A stretch of DNA of 31,901 bases from an uncultured bacterium (GCA_947364395.1 CANASS010000023.1:1-31901); one strand, 5' to 3'; shown: positions 7,565 to 15,242, numbered from the stretch's first letter. The notes: generated by a model not told the origin, from the letters alone. Program-made: numbers and translations.

Positions 7565-9055
7565 ATGATTCGAGCGACCACAGGCGGTGTGCTGAGAAGC
7601 TACCGCACAAATTTGATGAACTCCTTCATCCGGGACAACAAGGCCCGGGAGACGGTGCTCACCCAGCGGGTTTTCAATTCCTACGCCGAGGACCCCGCCT
7701 CCGCGGCCAAGGCGTTCCGGCTGCGCAAGGCCCGTATGCAGGCCAGCAGCCAGCTGGACGTGTGCAAGGACAGCTTCTACAAGTACCAGGGGGCGTATGC
7801 CTGCCTCCAGAAGGTATCCGAGCTCATCGACACGGAAAACGGTTCGGACATGGCCACGCTGAAGGATACGGCCCTGCGATGGCTGGACGACCCCAAGGGA
7901 GACGCCCGCGTCCAGCTGGCCAAGGTGCTGGATAACCTGAGCGACACCATCATTCAGAACATGAACCAGACCTATGGAGACGACTTCATTTTCGCCGGGG
8001 CGGACGGCCAGAACGTGCCCTTTGAGGTAAAGGAAGTGGACGGCCACAAGCAGCTGTATTACCGGGGTATTCCGGTGGACGCGGCGGTGCCCAAGGTCAT
8101 GACCAACACGGACGGAACCAAAGTCGAGATGCCCAACGGGGATTACGTGATGGCCAGCGCTGAGACAGTGGAGAAGGTTGCGTTTCAAGAGACGGTGGCG
8201 GGTACGCCTGACACCGTGGCTACGGAAAATGGAACGGTTTTCTATGTCAACGATGGCGCCGCGCCGCTGAATAAGACGGCATATGACGCTTTGACGGCGG
8301 AGGAGCAGGCGGAATACACGGAGATTCCCGATACGGCTGTTCCCCCTGGGGATCCTACCTATTATAAGACCTCTGAGCTAACCGACAAGGAGAGCTATGA
8401 CAAGGCCCTTGAGAGCGTGATGAAGGACGCCAATGGCAACCCGATCACTGTTACCATTGACGGCAAGGACCACTATGTTGTCGAGTGTGACAAAGCGACC
8501 ATCACTCAGGCCGACTATGACAAGTCCTGCAAGGACGCGGAAAAGCTGGAGTACCTGGCGAAGGAAAAGCGGTTTGTGGATATCGGCCTGGGCCTCCAGG
8601 AGGACGAGAACGGCAAGCTCATCGAGTCCAGCGCCTTCAACGAGGCCCTCAGCGGGCTGACCTTCCTGGGCTATGGCCTGGACAAGGATGGCGACCCAAA
8701 AAATATCTATTCCATCGTCCAGCGGCTCAAGGATATCTCTGATAGCGTCCCCGAGGGGGGAGACTTCCAAAGTGCGTGGCCTGAGTTCAACCGCCTGGTG
8801 GGCAAGCTGGAGACGGCCTCCTCTGAGTTCAAGACCCAGTTCACCAACCAGAGCGCCGCCACCACCAAGCTGGAGGGCAACATCGAGCTGCTGGAAGACA
8901 ACGTATATAACCTGAAAGAGCAGTACTCCAATCTGGAGGACGTCAACATGGCGGACGCCATCACCTCCTTTATCTGGGCTGAATACTGTTACAATGCCGC
9001 GCTGAAGGTAGGCAACAGCATCCTTTCCCAGAGCCTGATGGACTACCTGCAATAA
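7565..9055 (+). CDS. flgL: Hook-associated protein FlgL, enlarged
   Basis: FlgL (HAP3) links FlgK to the filament. The N-terminal helix has the flagellin-like pattern SYRTNLMNSFIRDNKARETV (residues 12-31) and YAEDPASAAKAFRLR (about 39-53). The C-terminus has NLEDVNMADAITSFIWAEYCYNAAL and SQSLMDYLQ, both typical of FlgL. The length, 496 residues, exceeds the usual 290-320. The surplus is a central segment, about residues 195-335, with relaxed composition (about 50-53% G+C in 8221-8280 and 8341-8400). It contains acidic, Tyr/Asp/Thr-rich sequence such as ALTAEEQAEYTEIPD. The start is fixed by AAGGAGGG 9 bases upstream. FlgN at 4261-4740 is the likely chaperone. Confidence 0.93.
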   Translation: MIRATTGGVLRSYRTNLMNSFIRDNKARETVLTQRVFNSYAEDPASAAKAFRLRKARMQASSQLDVCKDSFYKYQGAYACLQKVSELIDTENGSDMATLKDTALRWLDDPKGDARVQLAKVLDNLSDTIIQNMNQTYGDDFIFAGADGQNVPFEVKEVDGHKQLYYRGIPVDAAVPKVMTNTDGTKVEMPNGDYVMASAETVEKVAFQETVAGTPDTVATENGTVFYVNDGAAPLNKTAYDALTAEEQAEYTEIPDTAVPPGDPTYYKTSELTDKESYDKALESVMKDANGNPITVTIDGKDHYVVECDKATITQADYDKSCKDAEKLEYLAKEKRFVDIGLGLQEDENGKLIESSAFNEALSGLTFLGYGLDKDGDPKNIYSIVQRLKDISDSVPEGGDFQSAWPEFNRLVGKLETASSEFKTQFTNQSAATTKLEGNIELLEDNVYNLKEQYSNLEDVNMADAITSFIWAEYCYNAALKVGNSILSQSLMDYLQ

Positions 9056-9074
9056 CCTGACGCGCACGTTTCGC

Positions 9075-9107
9075 GCCGGCCGTGAAATACCCGCGCTGGC
9101 GGCCGGC
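9075..9107. other. Stem-loop between flgL and yviE-like gene
   Basis: GCCGGCCG (9075-9082) pairs with CGGCCGGC (9100-9107) around a 17-base loop. No T-tract follows, so it is not a convincing terminator. It may trim or stabilise the transcript at the end of flgL, but no direct evidence is visible. Confidence 0.4.
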
Positions 9108-9147
9108 CGTTAAGTAATTTGAGCTGGAGAGGAGCGAAGAAGAGTTT

Positions 9148-9756
9148 ATGTATCCCCTGATAGAAATCAAAACCGTCCCCATTGAGATTGAGATGAAGGT
9201 GTCCCACGCCAAGCTGGAGTATACGCGCGGAACGGCGGATTTAGAGATCTCCCGGGGGGACGGCGGCCTGAGCATCAAGAGCAGGCCCATCAAGCTGAAC
9301 ATCGACACCTTCGAGGCGCGCAATTCTGTATGCCCCACCGCTGTGCGTTCCATCGAGCAGTACGCGCAGAAGGGACAGCAGGCGTCTTACACTGCCACGG
9401 CCACCTATGCCCAGCACGGCGATATGTTGCTCAACGCCAAGATTGGGCAGGATGTGCTGTCGCAGTTTGCCGCCGAGGCGGCCACCAAAGATCTCAAGCC
9501 CAATGTGGGCCTTCAGTTCCTGCCCTCCGTTCCCCCTGAGATCACCTGGGACCCGGGGGAGATGCACATTCGCTATGAGATGGATAAGCTGAATTTCGAC
9601 TGGCGGGTGAACCAGCCCAAATTTGAGTTCACCCCCGGGGACATTGAGCTGTCCGTGACCCAGCAGCCCGACGTGGTTATCAAGTACGTGGGTGGGCCGC
9701 TGTATGTCCCGCCCTCCTCCGACCCCGACTACACCCCGGTGGACGTGGAGGCCTGA
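9148..9756 (+). CDS. YviE-like protein (DUF6470 family)
   Basis: A 202-residue soluble protein rich in beta-strand pattern, with no signal peptide or membrane segment. It begins with YPLIEIKTVPIEIEM and has an alternating-strand segment in the second half (MDKLNFDWRVNQPKFEFTPGD). These features and its place between flgL and fliW match YviE of Bacillus, a member of the DUF6470 family with no established biochemical role. Position in the late flagellar operon suggests a part in filament assembly or its control; that is inference. The ATG follows a purine-rich region (GAGAGGAGCGAAGAAGAG) in which the best Shine-Dalgarno core is rather distant, so translation may be modest. fliW begins 29 bases downstream. 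Confidence 0.82.
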   Translation: MYPLIEIKTVPIEIEMKVSHAKLEYTRGTADLEISRGDGGLSIKSRPIKLNIDTFEARNSVCPTAVRSIEQYAQKGQQASYTATATYAQHGDMLLNAKIGQDVLSQFAAEAATKDLKPNVGLQFLPSVPPEITWDPGEMHIRYEMDKLNFDWRVNQPKFEFTPGDIELSVTQQPDVVIKYVGGPLYVPPSSDPDYTPVDVEA

Positions 9757-9772
9757 GAGGACACACCCTGAC

Positions 9773-9778
9773 AGGAGG
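9773..9778 (+). promoter_or_regulatory. Ribosome binding site of fliW (TTG start)
   Basis: AGGAGG lies 7 bases before TTG 9786, which sets a non-ATG start for fliW. The overlapping TTG at 9782 is in another frame. Confidence 0.8.
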
Positions 9779-9785
9779 CGTTTGT

Positions 9786-10238
9786 TTGAAGCTCCAGACC
9801 AAATATTTTGGCGAGATTGAGTATGAGGCTGGCGATGTGGTCCATTTTCCCACGGGCCCCTTCGGCTTCGAGGAGGAGCACGAGTTCCTGATCCTGCCCT
9901 TTGAGGGAGGCGCGGGCTCCCTGCTGTGCTTCCAGAGCACCCGTACCCCCGCCCTGGCCTTTGTGGCCATGGACCCATTCTCCCTGCTGCCCCACTACGA
10001 GCCCGTCCTTCAGCCCCACGAGCTGAAGGAGCTGGGGGTGAAGGACAGCCAGGAGCTGGGCTTTTACGTGCTGTGCGTGGTGAAGAAGCCCGTGTCCGAC
10101 AGCACCGTCAACCTGAAATGCCCTGTGGCCATCCACCCGGAGACCCGGACGGCCCGGCAGGTGATTCTGGAGACGGACGCCTACGAGATGCGCCATCCCC
10201 TGGCCCAGTTCGGCGGGGAGGAGGGCGCTCCATGTTGA
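9786..10238 (+). CDS. fliW: Flagellar assembly factor FliW
   Basis: In Bacillus, FliW binds both flagellin and CsrA: when cytoplasmic flagellin is low, FliW sequesters flagellin, frees CsrA, or the reverse, and so matches flagellin translation to export. This 150-residue protein has the family pattern: an N-terminal strand TKYFGEIEYEAGDVVHFP with the GPFGFEEEHEF turn (about 24-34), then LLCFQSTRTPALAFVAMDP (about 46-64) and the C-terminal NLKCPVAIHPETRTARQVIL (about 109-128). The TTG start is set by AGGAGG. The last 7 bases overlap csrA, which suggests coupled production of the two antagonists. The flagellin gene itself is not in this window. Confidence 0.94.
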   Translation: MKLQTKYFGEIEYEAGDVVHFPTGPFGFEEEHEFLILPFEGGAGSLLCFQSTRTPALAFVAMDPFSLLPHYEPVLQPHELKELGVKDSQELGFYVLCVVKKPVSDSTVNLKCPVAIHPETRTARQVILETDAYEMRHPLAQFGGEEGAPC

Positions 10239-10531
10239 TCCTGCAACGCAAGGCTGGCGAGGCCCTGATGATCGGTGAGAGTGTAGAGGTCCGTGTGATC
10301 TCGGTGGACGGCACCCGGGTGCGGCTGGCCATCTCCGCGCCGGAGGACGTGTCCATCCTGCGCAGCGAGCTGATTACCGCCACCGCCGCCAACCGGGACT
10401 CCGCCATGGAGGAAGCGGCCCCTGCGGAGCTTCTGGGTTTGCTGGGCGGCGTGCTGGATAGAAGGGAGAACCCCGCTGGGGGCGCTCCCGAGACGCAGAC
10501 TCCGGCGAGCCCGGAGGGAAAGGAGGACTGA
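10232..10531 (+). CDS. csrA: Translational regulator CsrA with long C-terminal tail
   Basis: CsrA is a dimeric RNA-binding protein that blocks ribosome sites containing GGA motifs; in Bacillus its main target is the flagellin leader. The first 46 residues are a clear CsrA fold: MLILQRKAGEALMIGESVEV, then VRVISVDGTRVRLAISAPEDV and the Arg44 region SILRSEL that corresponds to the RNA-contacting Arg. The family is usually 60-75 residues, whereas this one has 99. The extra tail (about 60-99) is Ala/Glu/Pro/Gly-rich with a short hydrophobic segment AELLGLLGGVL. The ATG lies inside the end of fliW (7-base overlap) behind GGGGAGGAGGG. The FliW-CsrA pair is intact as a module. Confidence 0.93.
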   Translation: MLILQRKAGEALMIGESVEVRVISVDGTRVRLAISAPEDVSILRSELITATAANRDSAMEEAAPAELLGLLGGVLDRRENPAGGAPETQTPASPEGKED

Positions 10532-10534
10532 CCT

Positions 10535-10717
10535 ATGATGGAATCCATTGCCAGCATGGCCATGGGAATGAGCGCCGCGTCGTTTGCCACCAACTATTCC
10601 ATGGCTGTCACCAAGAAGATGATGGACAGCCAGGAGCTGGCTGGGCAGGAGCTGATGAAGATGCTGGAAGCCGTGCCCACTCCGGCCAAAGGCAGCTATA
10701 TCGACGTGTACGCGTAA
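10535..10717 (+). CDS. YjfB-like putative motility protein
   Basis: A 60-residue helical protein: ASMAMGMSAASFATNYSMAVTKK... then a second helix with DSQELAGQELMKMLEAV and a terminal GSYIDVYA. The N-terminal Met/Ala/Ser helix, the K-x-x-x-DS turn and the final short strand match the YjfB family of small Firmicute proteins described as putative motility proteins; the biochemical role is unknown. An AAGGAGG site overlaps the csrA stop region, and the start lies 3 bases after it. Two tandem ATGs are present; the first is used here. It is the last gene of the flgM operon and is followed by a terminator. Confidence 0.82.
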   Translation: MMESIASMAMGMSAASFATNYSMAVTKKMMDSQELAGQELMKMLEAVPTPAKGSYIDVYA

Positions 10718-10730
10718 CCGCGTGAAAAAG

Positions 10731-10754
10731 CCGGCCTGCGGGCCGGTTTTTTTT
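10731..10754 (+). terminator. Intrinsic terminator after yjfB-like gene
   Basis: CCGGCC (10731-10736) pairs with GGCCGG (10741-10746) around TGCG, extended by A-rich sequence upstream and eight T downstream (10747-10754). It closes the flgM-to-yjfB operon. Confidence 0.93.
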
Positions 10755-10778
10755 ATGGAAAAATTGGGGGCTGGAGGG

Positions 10779-10805
10779 TTGATTTGGGGCGCAGATGGCT
10801 ATGAT
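10779..10805 (+). promoter_or_regulatory. Possible sigma-A promoter of the AAA+ gene
   Basis: TTGATT (10779-10784) and TATGAT (10800-10805) are separated by 15 bases, slightly shorter than the ideal 17. The position, just after a terminator and 33 bases before the gene start, is right for a separate promoter. The match is moderate. Confidence 0.4.
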
Positions 10806-10824
10806 ACAGGTATTTGACAGCTGT

Positions 10825-10831
10825 GAGGAGG
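10825..10831 (+). promoter_or_regulatory. Ribosome binding site that sets the AAA+ start
   Basis: GAGGAGG lies 6 bases before ATG 10838. An upstream in-frame TTG at 10814 would place this site inside the coding region, so the ATG is preferred. Confidence 0.85.
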
Positions 10832-10837
10832 CCGTCC

Positions 10838-12145
10838 ATGGAGTTTTCCCAGTTTTGCGCCTGCGGCCCGTCGGGGTACGCCGCGCTGAAGCAGAAGGTG
10901 GACGCCTGCGCCCGGCTGGGCCGGAGCTACGAGTTTTCAAGCTGCGCCCTGCCCCCCGGCTGCGCCCCCGGCCAGGCGCAGGTGGGCTTTTGGAGGCGGG
11001 GGGAGGAGGACTATTTGCTCTATTTCCGGCCCGCCGTGGCCTACGGGGGACCGGACCCCCGCCTGAGCGAGTTCTTTTTGCGGGGGGCGGTTCAGCGGTA
11101 CGCCGGGTTCCAGGCCATGACGGACAGCCTGCGGAAGCTGGACAGCGCCTTCACGGCCCCCAAGCCCAGCCTGTTCCAGATCCTGAACCGGGAGCTGCAG
11201 CGCCGGGTGCTTGGCCAGGAGAGGGCGGTGGAGGCGGCGGCGTTCAAGCTGTGGGGGCACGTGTCCAAGCGGGAGCCCCTGCGGCCCCTGTCGCTGATCC
11301 TTTACGGTCCCACGGGGGTGGGCAAGTCGGAGCTGGGCAAGGCCATTGCCCCCGCCCTGAACCGATGCCTGGGGGAGGAGCGCTTCGGGCTGGTGTGGAC
11401 GGAGCTGAACACCTTCACCCAGGCCCACTCCGCCTACCGGCTCACCGGCGCGCCGCCGGGCTATGTGGGCTATGACGACCCGCCGGTGCTGGAGGCGGTG
11501 CGGCGGCGGGCCCACACGGTGTTCATGTTCGATGAGCTGGATAAGGCCCACCCGGAAGTGCTGAAAATATTTATGTCCATTTTGGACGAGGGGCGCTGCA
11601 CCGCCCGGCGGGAGGGGGCCCAGGGGGAGCGGGAGCTTGATTTTCGCCGGTGCGTGTTCCTGTTCACCACCAACACCGACCTGTCGGGGACAAGGCCGCG
11701 CCTGGGTTTTGCCCCGCCGGAAGGACCTGCGGCGGCCGCCGCGCCCACAGCGCTCCCCTCCGGCGCGAATCTGGCCCAGAGACTGTACCGGGAGGACGAG
11801 GCGGCCCGGCTGGCCCTGGCCCGGTCCGGCGTCCTGCGGGAGATTGCCGGGCGGTTCAGCGGCCTCATCGGCTTCCGCCCTCTGGACCGGCAGGCCCGGG
11901 AGCGGGTCACCGCCAAGCAGATCGCCGCCCTGGGCCGGGAATACGGCCTGGAGGTGGGGGAGGTGGCCCCGGCCATCGCCCGGGCCCTTACCCCTGGACA
12001 GGCCGTCTCTCCCCGGTCCGCCGTCCCCATGCTGGAGGGGGTCCTGGGGCCGGTTTTCCAGGCCTGCGCCCGGCAGGGGGAGCCCCTCCGGCTGGAAGGC
12101 ACGCTGGAGAACATGTATCTGGTTCCGGCAAGGGAAAACCGCTGA
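10838..12145 (+). CDS. Stand-alone Clp-like AAA+ ATPase
   Basis: This 435-residue protein has one AAA+ module that resembles the second ATPase domain (D2) of ClpB/ClpA. Residues 1-110 are an unrecognised N-terminal region without Clp-N repeats. The ATPase has Walker A GPTGVGKS (157-164), a pore-loop region GAPPGYVGYD (204-213), Walker B VFMFDE (228-233), sensor 1 FTTN (276-279), a helical small domain from about 337 and a sensor-2-like SPRSAVPML (391-399). A typical Clp protein has either two ATPase domains or a zinc or N domain; none is visible. The likely activity is ATP-driven unfolding or remodelling of a protein partner, by family. It lies between the flagellar operon and an unrelated reverse-strand cluster, with its own terminator. 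The substrate is unknown. Confidence 0.85.
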   Translation: MEFSQFCACGPSGYAALKQKVDACARLGRSYEFSSCALPPGCAPGQAQVGFWRRGEEDYLLYFRPAVAYGGPDPRLSEFFLRGAVQRYAGFQAMTDSLRKLDSAFTAPKPSLFQILNRELQRRVLGQERAVEAAAFKLWGHVSKREPLRPLSLILYGPTGVGKSELGKAIAPALNRCLGEERFGLVWTELNTFTQAHSAYRLTGAPPGYVGYDDPPVLEAVRRRAHTVFMFDELDKAHPEVLKIFMSILDEGRCTARREGAQGERELDFRRCVFLFTTNTDLSGTRPRLGFAPPEGPAAAAAPTALPSGANLAQRLYREDEAARLALARSGVLREIAGRFSGLIGFRPLDRQARERVTAKQIAALGREYGLEVGEVAPAIARALTPGQAVSPRSAVPMLEGVLGPVFQACARQGEPLRLEGTLENMYLVPARENR

Positions 12146-12172
12146 GAGCAGACGCTCTCAGCGGTTTTTTTT
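12135..12172. terminator. Bidirectional terminator between AAA+ and membrane protein genes
   Basis: AAAACCGCTGAGAGC (12135-12149) pairs with the sequence from 12154 around AGAC, with T-tracts in both directions (eight T at 12165-12172 on +; four T on -). It overlaps the AAA+ stop codon and lies 7 bases beyond the end of the reverse-strand gene, so it can serve both convergent genes. Confidence 0.92.
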
Positions 12173-12178
12173 AACGGT

Positions 12179-13321
12179 TTAGGGCGCGGTGTACTCGTAG
12201 CCCTCCACCTCGATGATCTCGTCGGTGATGGGGTCCACCCGGTAGAGGTGGTCTCCGTCGATGGTCATCAGGTAGCTGCCCAGGAAGTCGTTGGCCCCGG
12301 AGGAGCTGCTTCCATACACGTGCATCCGAATGGCGGTCAGATCGTTGACCATTTCGGTGCCGTCCATGGGGATGATCTCATAGGCCTCCATGGAGTCTCC
12401 GGGCAGGCCCAGTTCCGCCGGGCTCATGCCCTCCAAAATCTGCATGGCGCCCCGCTGGGTGACGGGGTGCTGGGCGGGGGCGGGAGGCGGCGGTGAAGTA
12501 ACCCGGCCCTCCTCCTCGTCGGCGGTGACCACGCACTGGCCGGGGGACCAGGTGATGCGCACGGTGAGCACCAGGTCCGGGGCCTCCTCCACGGGCTCTG
12601 CCGGTTCCGTGGGCTCAGCCGAGGGTTCGGCGGAGGGCGTGACAGATTCCTCCGGCGCGGCGCTGTCCTCTTCCCCCTCCGGGGTGGGGGTGGGCTCGGG
12701 AGCGGGGGTGGCCGTGGGCTCCGGCTTGGGCAGGTTCCGGGCCATCAGCACCATGCCTTCCTCCGTGGTGAAGTCGGGGGCGTCCGATTGCCGGACAAAC
12801 TCCTCGTCTACGATGGAGAAGTGGTCCTCAGCGGACTTGAGCTGGTCCACATAGGTCTCAGCCACCTTGCCCGCGTCGGCCAGGTCGGTATAGGTGTAGG
12901 TGATGGTTTTGGCCAGCACCGCCTGGGCCTGATACTCGTCCGACCCCAGCACCATGCCGGGGACCATGTTGTCCCCCACCGGCAGCTCGGAGGGCAGGAC
13001 CGGGGGATCGGGCTCCACCGACACGCTGGGCTCCGGGTCCTTGTCCCCGGTGAACTTGGGGATCACCACAAGAATGATGATGGCCGCCGCTGCGGCGATG
13101 ACGGCAATGGGGATCAGGAAGAAGATCAGCGGTTTTTTCTTTTTGGGCTGCTCCTCGCCCTCGACGGCCCCAGTCTCCTCGACGGGCAGCTCCTGCTCCT
13201 GCCCCTTCTTGGGCTTCTTACCCCTGGGGGGCTTTTCCTTTTTGGGTTTCTTGGGCTTTTTCTCTTTGGGCGCTTTAGGGGGCTTGGGCTCCTTAGGCGC
13301 CTTGGACTTTCCAAATGCCAT
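12179..13321 (-). CDS. Single-pass membrane protein with Lys/Pro-rich cytoplasmic tail
   Basis: I do not recognise a family. The 380-residue protein starts with a highly basic, Lys/Pro-rich segment (about 1-63), then a hydrophobic helix PLIFFLIPIAVIAAAAAIII (64-83, continuing to about 88). The rest is predicted to be extracytoplasmic: a folded part (about 105-200), a Pro/Glu/Thr/Ala-rich spacer (about 201-262) typical of wall-spanning linkers, and a second folded part (about 263-380). With a positive N-terminus and no cleavage site, an N-in orientation is expected. The start has a GAGAGGTG site, and the gene begins 28 bases after the FtsA-like gene, so the two are probably cotranscribed. It may be a membrane partner of the FtsA-like protein; that is inference only. 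Confidence 0.75.
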   Translation of the reverse strand: MAFGKSKAPKEPKPPKAPKEKKPKKPKKEKPPRGKKPKKGQEQELPVEETGAVEGEEQPKKKKPLIFFLIPIAVIAAAAAIIILVVIPKFTGDKDPEPSVSVEPDPPVLPSELPVGDNMVPGMVLGSDEYQAQAVLAKTITYTYTDLADAGKVAETYVDQLKSAEDHFSIVDEEFVRQSDAPDFTTEEGMVLMARNLPKPEPTATPAPEPTPTPEGEEDSAAPEESVTPSAEPSAEPTEPAEPVEEAPDLVLTVRITWSPGQCVVTADEEEGRVTSPPPPAPAQHPVTQRGAMQILEGMSPAELGLPGDSMEAYEIIPMDGTEMVNDLTAIRMHVYGSSSSGANDFLGSYLMTIDGDHLYRVDPITDEIIEVEGYEYTAP

Positions 13322-13349
13322 GGATTTAACACCTCTCGCGTCGGTCTAA

Positions 13350-15242
13350 TCAGGTCACGGAAATGGTGACGGAATCCTGCTCCTTCAGCGCGTGCTGGAA
13401 GCCCCGCTCCACGCCGTTCACCTCCAGGCGCACCGCCCTGTCCAGATGCTCAAAATCAATGCCGGAGTAATCCAGCAGGTCCATCAGATAATAGGGGGAG
13501 CCGTCATCCTTTTTGGGGAGGACCAGGGGCTTCCCGTTGAGGATCAAGTGCACCTCCCGAGGACGTGGGGCGGGCTGGACGGGGGCCGCCGCCTGGGGGG
13601 TATAGACGGCCGAAACAGAGGGGGTGGGGGGCGCCGGCTGGGGGGCCGGAGGCGGCGTCTGCCGCAGGGTGAGCACCACGTCTCCCTGGTCCAGGGGACG
13701 ATCCAGGGGGGCGATGGCGTTGTTCACCATGACCTTCCCGTAGAAATCTTCCCCAAGCAGCTGGCCCAGGGTGCGGTGGGCGTCCTCTCCCCGGGTGGCG
13801 GGGACAAAGCGGATCTCGTCCCCGGCGTGGACCACGGTGGACAGGGAGGCTTCCTCCTCGTTTACCCGCAGCACGGCGGGTACGGCGGGCTCTCCCCGGT
13901 ACACCATCCGCTTGCCGTCCACCGTGACCGTGAGACTCTTGCCGGTCTTGCCCACCATGTCGGCGTAGCTGTAGCCGTTCATCAGCAGGATGTCCCGCAG
14001 GGTGAGCACCCCGTTGCGGAACAGCTTGGCGCTTTGGCCGTTGAGTATGACCACATAGCTGTCGTTGAGCAGCCCCAGGCCCGCCGAAATGGCGATGCCC
14101 AGGGGGGTGGCGTACTCCGGCTTTTCCAGCTCCAGGCTGTCGGAGAACACGCTGAGGGCGAAGTTGTTGCCCGCGATGGCCACCCGCTTGTCGTCCATCT
14201 CCAGCTGGACAGCCACCTTTTCCCGCAGGCCGGACAGCTTGCTTCCGCCCCCCGCCAGGAACACGGCGGAGGGGGCGTTTCCATTCACGCCTAGGATCTG
14301 CTTGGCGATGGCGTCCGCCAGCTTGTCCATGGGCTCCTGGATGACCTGAAGCACCTCGCTGGCGGCGATGCGCTCCTCCTGGCCCAGGATGTTCCGGCAG
14401 CGGATCAGGTCCTCGCTCTCGCCAATGGAGCGCTTGATCTCCTCGGCGGTTTTGAAATCCACCAGGAAGGAGCGCATGATGGCCTCGGTGACCTCGTCCC
14501 CGGCCACGGTGGCCATGGTATAGCCCACCACGCTGCCATCCCGGCACAGTGCGATATCGGTTGTGCCCGCGCCGATGTCCACCATGGCCAGATTCAGCAG
14601 GCGCAGTTCGGCGGGGATGGCGGCGTTCATGGCGGCGATGGGCTCCAGCGTCATGCTGGCCACCTGGAGGCCAGCGCTGCGCATGGAGGCGTACAGGCTC
14701 TCCACCACCTCGCCGGGAAGGAAGGTGGCCACCACGTCCGCCTCCACCTTGCGCCCGGTGTGGTATTGGAGGTTTGCCATAGGGTAGTTGTCCAGCCGGT
14801 ACTGGGCCACGGTGTAGCCCACCAGGAACATCTGGCGGCGGTCGCCGCCGTCGCTCTGGAGGGCCTCCTCGGCGGCGGACACCGCCCCGGCCTCCAGCCG
14901 GCTGATCTGCTCGGCGTCAATGGACTGCTCTTCGGGGAGCTCCAGGGTGAAGGAGCCCTTCTGGGTGCGCAGAGCCCGCCCGGCGGCGGCCACGCACACC
15001 CGCTCCAGGCGGACCCCCAGGCGGCCCTCCAGCCGCTGGGTCACCGTCTTGGCCAGGGAGCCCACCTGCCTGATGTCGTCGATCTGGCCGTCCATCATGG
15101 CACGTTTGCCATGCTCGGCCATCTCCACATCCAGAACCTTCAGCCGGTCGCCCACCGGACGGCCTACCACGCCCACAACGCTGCGTGTGCCGATATCCAG
15201 GGCGAAGATCAGGTCCTTGTCCTGGGCCTTCATTTCTGCCAT
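13350..15242 (-). CDS. FtsA-like actin-family ATPase with C-terminal extension
   Basis: The first 400 residues match the FtsA/PilM branch of the actin superfamily: phosphate-1 ALDIGTRS (14-21), an SHS2 (1C) subdomain (about 80-175), phosphate-2 VDIGAGTTDI (221-230) and an adenosine motif VFLAGGGSKL (327-336). Standard FtsA has about 400-420 residues and ends in a membrane-targeting helix. This protein has 630 residues and instead carries a C-terminal part (401-630) with a Pro/Ala linker (529-563) and three similar segments near 458-480, 504-526 and 605-628. I chose the ATG at 15242 because AGAGGAG precedes it by 7 bases; the GTG at 15269 has no site and its codons run through that element. 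Bona fide FtsA is likely elsewhere, as no ftsZ adjoins. The role may be a membrane-associated filament or scaffold; unproven. Confidence 0.85.
   Translation of the reverse strand: MAEMKAQDKDLIFALDIGTRSVVGVVGRPVGDRLKVLDVEMAEHGKRAMMDGQIDDIRQVGSLAKTVTQRLEGRLGVRLERVCVAAAGRALRTQKGSFTLELPEEQSIDAEQISRLEAGAVSAAEEALQSDGGDRRQMFLVGYTVAQYRLDNYPMANLQYHTGRKVEADVVATFLPGEVVESLYASMRSAGLQVASMTLEPIAAMNAAIPAELRLLNLAMVDIGAGTTDIALCRDGSVVGYTMATVAGDEVTEAIMRSFLVDFKTAEEIKRSIGESEDLIRCRNILGQEERIAASEVLQVIQEPMDKLADAIAKQILGVNGNAPSAVFLAGGGSKLSGLREKVAVQLEMDDKRVAIAGNNFALSVFSDSLELEKPEYATPLGIAISAGLGLLNDSYVVILNGQSAKLFRNGVLTLRDILLMNGYSYADMVGKTGKSLTVTVDGKRMVYRGEPAVPAVLRVNEEEASLSTVVHAGDEIRFVPATRGEDAHRTLGQLLGEDFYGKVMVNNAIAPLDRPLDQGDVVLTLRQTPPPAPQPAPPTPSVSAVYTPQAAAPVQPAPRPREVHLILNGKPLVLPKKDDGSPYYLMDLLDYSGIDFEHLDRAVRLEVNGVERGFQHALKEQDSVTISVT

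Noticed and set aside
5678..8188. An 836-codon open frame on the - strand opposite flgK and flgL
   Set aside because: Composition is that of an antisense shadow and no motif is recognised; flgK and flgL are unmistakable at both ends.
9075..9107. The hairpin after flgL as an intrinsic terminator
   Set aside because: The loop is 17 bases and no T-tract follows; the downstream genes need to be transcribed from the same promoter.
11870..11884. Leu-Ile-Gly-Phe in the AAA+ protein as a ClpP-docking loop
   Set aside because: In alignment with Clp D2 domains this segment falls at the start of the small domain, next to the conserved strand F-x-P-L, and not at the ClpP-contact loop.
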